Positions 23,610-26,622 of a stretch of 26,622 nucleotides of DNA are shown in pieces; position 1 is the stretch's first letter, and every line of letters starts with the position of its first letter. The notes below the pieces were generated by a model. The model did not search any database. It was not told the DNA's origin and was given only the letters and a program-made list of their open reading frames with translations. The DNA lies in NCBI RefSeq assembly GCF_902388705.1, contig NZ_CABMQJ010000030.1, positions 1 through 26,622 on the forward strand, read 5' to 3'. The position numbers were made by a program, and so were the translations under genes. Source of the DNA: an uncultured Alistipes sp. GTDB lineage: Bacteria; Bacteroidota; Bacteroidia; Bacteroidales; Rikenellaceae.

Positions 23610-23678
23610 AGGTACGTCTGAAATCGCTGTGTCTGGAACTGTGGGCTTGTATGTGATTGAGTTTCATCGTTTTAAGAT

Positions 23679-24275
23679 GTGCTCAAAGCCCCGGGGGTGT
23701 ATGCTGTCTCCAAAAAAAACGGTAAGAAAGTGGAACTGTCGACCAAGAAAACGGAAGAGGCCGTCTGGTTTGCAATGCGGGTCACCTACAAAAGGGAGTT
23801 GATTGCAAAGCAGTTGTTGGAGCGACAATCCATCGAAACCTTTATTCCCATGCGGTATGAAACCCGCCGGAGCGGTATGCGGAAAAAACATGAACTCGTC
23901 CCTGTCATCCACAACCTGATTTTCGTACACACGGAGCAGTCGAAGATACAGCGGGCCAAAGAACGGATTCCGTTCCTGCAGTACATGACGTGCTCGGGCA
24001 GCGGTGAAAAAATCATAGTTCCCGAAGACCAGATGCAGCGTTTTATCGCAGTCGCGGGAACTTACGACGAACAACTGATTTATTTCCGGGACGATGAGGT
24101 CAACCTGGCCAAAGGCGTGAAAGTGCGGATTTGCGGCGGCGAATTCGATGGTCAGGAAGGCGTCTTCCTCAAAGTCAAAGGAGCACGTGATAAGCGTGTT
24201 GTTATTGCTATCCAAGGGGTTGTAGCCGTGGCGACGGCAAGCGTCCACCCCTCCCAGATAGAGATTATTCCATAA
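23679..24275 (+). CDS. upxY: UpxY-family (NusG-like) transcription antiterminator
   Basis: A 198-residue protein with a NusG N-terminal domain starting at VWFAMRVTYKRELIAKQLLERQSIETFIPMRYE (from residue 29), NLIFVHTE and PFLQYM typical of the UpxY group, and a C-terminal KOW domain (KGVKVRICGGEFDGQEGVFLKVKG). In Bacteroides, UpxY proteins are encoded first in capsule operons and stop premature termination in the leader of their own operon. The start is uncertain: GTG 23679 gives a 29-residue extension, GTG 23730 a shorter one, and ATG codons at 23677 and 23701 are in another frame before an A8 run (23712-23719). It lies directly downstream of the invertible promoter. Confidence 0.9.
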   Translation: MLKAPGVYAVSKKNGKKVELSTKKTEEAVWFAMRVTYKRELIAKQLLERQSIETFIPMRYETRRSGMRKKHELVPVIHNLIFVHTEQSKIQRAKERIPFLQYMTCSGSGEKIIVPEDQMQRFIAVAGTYDEQLIYFRDDEVNLAKGVKVRICGGEFDGQEGVFLKVKGARDKRVVIAIQGVVAVATASVHPSQIEIIP

Positions 24276-24302
24276 ATCTGGCCGCTTTGGCGGTCAGGGA
24301 GT

Positions 24303-25232
24303 ATGAAAACTGAACCCTTGCAATCCTTATTGCCGGGCGTATTGCGTACGCGTCCGGATGTTTGTAGCAGCACCGATTGGTTGCTGTCGCTTTGTCGCGT
24401 CTATACGTCGCTCTACGATTTGGTAGCGACGAACGACCTCGAAAAAGAGTTCGGACGCAGGGCGGAATACGCCGAAAGGGCGGATGAATTGCTTCACGTC
24501 CTTCTTCTGAAAATCACCTCTACCGACGAGCCGGCATTGCGGAGCGCACTGATTTCGGCCACGTATGCCCTGATTTGCGGAACGACGTTCGCAGCAGGTG
24601 CGAAACTGGACGACTGCCGCGAACAGACGGTACGGCTATTTTATGATTATGCCGATGCGGACGAACCGCACGGCCTTGTAAGAACAGGCATCTGCCGCTG
24701 TATTTCGGATATGTTGTATCCCGAGATACCGGAAGGGGATGCCTGTTTCCGTTTTTTTCGCACCTCCGTCCGGGAATGGGCCGGGGCATTGTCTGCGGTC
24801 GGCTGCTGGACCGGTATCCCTTTCGATGTCGCTTTGGAGCGTATCGAGGTGATGAACCGCAATTCGTACATGTTCCTCGACCGTACGTACGACGGAGCGG
24901 TCAAACGGGCATTCGAATATTACCGGCAGCGTCTTACCGTCCCCCGGGATCCGGGGAATTTCGACGAATGTTATCTGCAGACGCTGGGACGGCTGTACGA
25001 CGTCGCCCTGCAGGGGAATGCCTATGCCCCCGATACCGTCCTGGCAGGACGTATAGCCCGGTTTATGGGCGACTACGCCCGGATGCAGCCGGAACGGAAC
25101 GACGAGTGGCTTTACAGCACCTCCTATGTCGTTCATAACCTCGCCGGGGAGATTGCCGGACAGCTGCAGCAGGGGGGCTTGCAGCATATCCCGGAGGTGT
25201 CGGTACAGGCAAATGCGGGGTTTGATATATAA
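24303..25232 (+). CDS. Unrecognised protein in the polysaccharide locus, downstream of upxY
   Basis: A 309-residue, apparently soluble and largely helical protein with no signal peptide or membrane segment. It is rich in Arg, Tyr and acidic residues; segments such as LISATYALICGTTFAAGAKLDDCREQTVRLFYDYAD and the final YSTSYVVHNLAGEIAGQLQQGG suggest helical repeats. I do not recognise the family. It starts 27 bp after upxY and precedes the initiating transferase gene. In Bacteroides capsule operons this second position is often held by UpxZ, an inhibitor of foreign UpxY proteins; UpxZ is much shorter, so that is only a positional comparison. A role in locus regulation or in polysaccharide export is open. 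Confidence 0.8.
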   Translation: MKTEPLQSLLPGVLRTRPDVCSSTDWLLSLCRVYTSLYDLVATNDLEKEFGRRAEYAERADELLHVLLLKITSTDEPALRSALISATYALICGTTFAAGAKLDDCREQTVRLFYDYADADEPHGLVRTGICRCISDMLYPEIPEGDACFRFFRTSVREWAGALSAVGCWTGIPFDVALERIEVMNRNSYMFLDRTYDGAVKRAFEYYRQRLTVPRDPGNFDECYLQTLGRLYDVALQGNAYAPDTVLAGRIARFMGDYARMQPERNDEWLYSTSYVVHNLAGEIAGQLQQGGLQHIPEVSVQANAGFDI

Positions 25233-25374
25233 CTTGTTATGAGAAAGTTATATCCAATTATATTCGATATTGAAATTATGATAAGGTTGCAGAGGCAATT
25301 TGTGACTTGGTGATTGTGCAGACAACTTTAATGCTGGAAAAAATATGTCGGAAGACTGGTAAAATATCAAAATC

Positions 25375-26562
25375 ATGGAATTGTTCGATTATTTAAAATT
25401 AATTGCGCCACCGTTCCTTGTTTCATTGATTGCAGTAGGAATTGTCCATCCGTCGATAGTCAAGATAGCCAAAATCAAGGGGATCGTCGATACCCCGAAT
25501 GCCCGTAAATTACAGAAAGAGCCGGTTCCGGTATTAGGCGGCACGGCGGTTTTTTTCGGAATGTTCATGAGTTTGTCTATCGCCAATGCATTGGCCGCGT
25601 GTTCGGGGTTGTATGTCCTGATGAGCGTCATGATGCTGATGCTTTATTTGGGAACGATTGACGATATTCTCGACCTGCGGCCCCGGATTCGGTTTGTCAT
25701 CCAAATCATTGCTGCTCTGGCATTGGTGTATCTGGGCGGAGGCAATTACAAAATAGAGAGCATGCTCGGACTGTGGGGTATCTGTGTGCTGCCGCAATGG
25801 AGCGCTGTATTGCTCACCGTGTTCGCGATTGTCGGGATTGTCAATGCGATTAATCTTATCGACGGGGTCGACGGTCTGTGCTCGGGCTTCGGCGTAATGT
25901 CCGGCATCATCTTTTTGGTCGCATTTTTATATGTCGGCGACTATACGATGGTGCTTCTGTGTGCTTCTTTGATCGGAGCCCTTATCCTTTTCTTTTTCCA
26001 TAATGTTTTCGGGTTAAGAACTAAAATGTTCATCGGTGACGGGGGAACACTCGTTGTAGGCATCATTATCGCAGCCTGCGTCATCCGCCTGATACACGCC
26101 GTGTACATACAGCACGACATGGCGCCGGTAAACGAATGGGCGTCGGTTATACCTTTTACGCTCGCGGTGTTATCGGTTCCCGTATTTGATACACTGCGTG
26201 TGATGAGCGCCCGTATGCTCAAGAGGAAATCGCCTTTCCATCCGGATAAAACACACCTGCACCACATGTTCATCGAGTTGGGATTTTCGCACGTGCTTAC
26301 TACGGCGAGTATCCTGATACTGAATTTATTGGTTGTCGTTATCTGGCTGCTGATATATTTCAACGGGGGATCGGCAGATATACAGGCCGTGGCTGTCCTG
26401 CTGGCAGGGACTGGCTTTACGTCCGGACTCTATTATACCGTACAATGGTTTCGGCGCCGGAATCCGGACGCTTATGCCCGTATGGTCGACTATATTCATT
26501 CGAAACAGCCCCGGCGTGACGGGTGGTTTCTGACAATGCAGAAAATCATAGACAAAATATAA
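25375..26562 (+). CDS. WecA/TagO-like undecaprenyl-phosphate sugar-1-phosphate transferase
   Basis: A 395-residue polytopic inner-membrane protein of the MraY/WecA family (about ten to eleven hydrophobic segments). It attaches the first sugar phosphate (often GlcNAc-1-P) to undecaprenyl phosphate and so begins a repeat unit. Key motifs: Asp96-Asp97 in LGTIDDILDLRPRIRF; NAINLIDGVDGL (157-168); FIGDGGTL with Asp222, a slight change from the usual GDAGS; and HPDKTHLHH (289-297), the cytoplasmic His-rich motif that marks WecA/TagO rather than MraY. Two tandem stops end it. It uses the lipid made by UppS. The 142-bp AT-rich gap before it has no clear promoter. Confidence 0.93.
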   Translation: MELFDYLKLIAPPFLVSLIAVGIVHPSIVKIAKIKGIVDTPNARKLQKEPVPVLGGTAVFFGMFMSLSIANALAACSGLYVLMSVMMLMLYLGTIDDILDLRPRIRFVIQIIAALALVYLGGGNYKIESMLGLWGICVLPQWSAVLLTVFAIVGIVNAINLIDGVDGLCSGFGVMSGIIFLVAFLYVGDYTMVLLCASLIGALILFFFHNVFGLRTKMFIGDGGTLVVGIIIAACVIRLIHAVYIQHDMAPVNEWASVIPFTLAVLSVPVFDTLRVMSARMLKRKSPFHPDKTHLHHMFIELGFSHVLTTASILILNLLVVVIWLLIYFNGGSADIQAVAVLLAGTGFTSGLYYTVQWFRRRNPDAYARMVDYIHSKQPRRDGWFLTMQKIIDKI

Positions 26563-26568
26563 TAACCG

Positions 26569-26622
26569 ATGAAAGGCATTGTATTGGCAGGGGGTAGCGG
26601 TAGTCGCCTGTATCCTATAACG
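26569..26622 (+). CDS. rfbA: Sugar-1-phosphate nucleotidylyltransferase, RmlA/RfbA type (cut by window end)
   Basis: Only the first 18 codons are present: MKGIVLAGGSGSRLYPIT. The GIVLAGGSGSRLYP motif is the nucleotide-binding loop of glucose-1-phosphate thymidylyltransferases and close relatives. It starts 6 bp after the transferase stop, so it is in the same operon. RmlA makes dTDP-glucose, the first step to dTDP-rhamnose. With so few residues, a different sugar nucleotidyltransferase is possible. Confidence 0.75.
   Translation, partial: MKGIVLAGGSGSRLYPIT

Noticed and set aside
23430..23621. 63-residue frame with a hydrophobic stretch inside the invertible segment
   Set aside because: It spans the G9 run and the promoter, and runs through the right inverted repeat, so inversion would break it; no sign of a conserved protein.
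23575..23802. 75-residue frame overlapping the start of upxY
   Set aside because: It overlaps the conserved NusG domain in another frame and becomes low-complexity basic; relevant only as a possible alternative start frame before the A8 run.
1..26622. CRISPR arrays, tRNA/rRNA genes, insertion sequences, riboswitches
   Set aside because: No regularly spaced repeats, no clover-leaf or rRNA-like stretches, no transposase, and no recognisable riboswitch core were seen on either strand by eye.

Overview
The window looks like a chromosomal segment of a gut Bacteroidales bacterium, most likely Alistipes or another member of the Rikenellaceae. The evidence is the moderately high G+C coding sequence, promoters of the Bacteroidetes type (TTTG, about 20 bp, TAnnTTTG), an almost complete lack of Shine-Dalgarno sites, a lipoprotein form of TamA, a uppS-bamA-ompH-ompH cluster, and a UpxY-type antiterminator at the head of a surface polysaccharide locus. 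The genus is an inference from style and gene order; no rRNA or tRNA gene is present to confirm it.

Layout. 1-418 has no gene I can support. 419-4631 holds a divergent Fpg/Nei-family protein (+), then on the minus strand an M48 metalloprotease, a small zinc-ribbon protein, and a dapF - small acidic protein - alpha/beta hydrolase operon. 4768-7901 is a plus-strand pair, nitroreductase and a TamA-like outer-membrane lipoprotein. 7977-14617 is minus strand: an AraC-type regulator, then the envelope cluster nadK, uppS, bamA and two ompH/skp chaperones, which couples undecaprenyl lipid supply with outer-membrane protein assembly. 14796-17619 (+) is pdxJ, an SGNH hydrolase and CCA tRNA nucleotidyltransferase. 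Two divergent EamA-type transporters follow, then a compact minus-strand operon (VOC protein, YrdC-family protein, acyl-CoA thioesterase), then yebC (+).

22074 to the end is the most interesting part: the start of a phase-variable capsule or other surface polysaccharide locus. A tyrosine recombinase gene runs directly into a 330-bp segment bounded by perfect 22-bp inverted repeats (23280-23301 and 23588-23609). A consensus Bacteroidetes promoter sits at the right edge and points at upxY. In the orientation given the promoter is in the ON position. Inversion would turn it to face the 3' end of the recombinase gene. Downstream are upxY, an unrecognised 309-residue protein, a WecA/TagO-like initiating sugar-phosphate transferase, and the first 18 codons of a sugar-1-phosphate nucleotidylyltransferase of the RmlA/RfbA type. 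Recombinase, switch, antiterminator and biosynthetic genes therefore form one self-contained unit.

Five strong intrinsic-terminator hairpins and a dozen TAnnTTTG promoter boxes were placed. Most -33 elements are poorly conserved and are stated as such. Functions come from motifs visible in the translated sequence; no database search was run.
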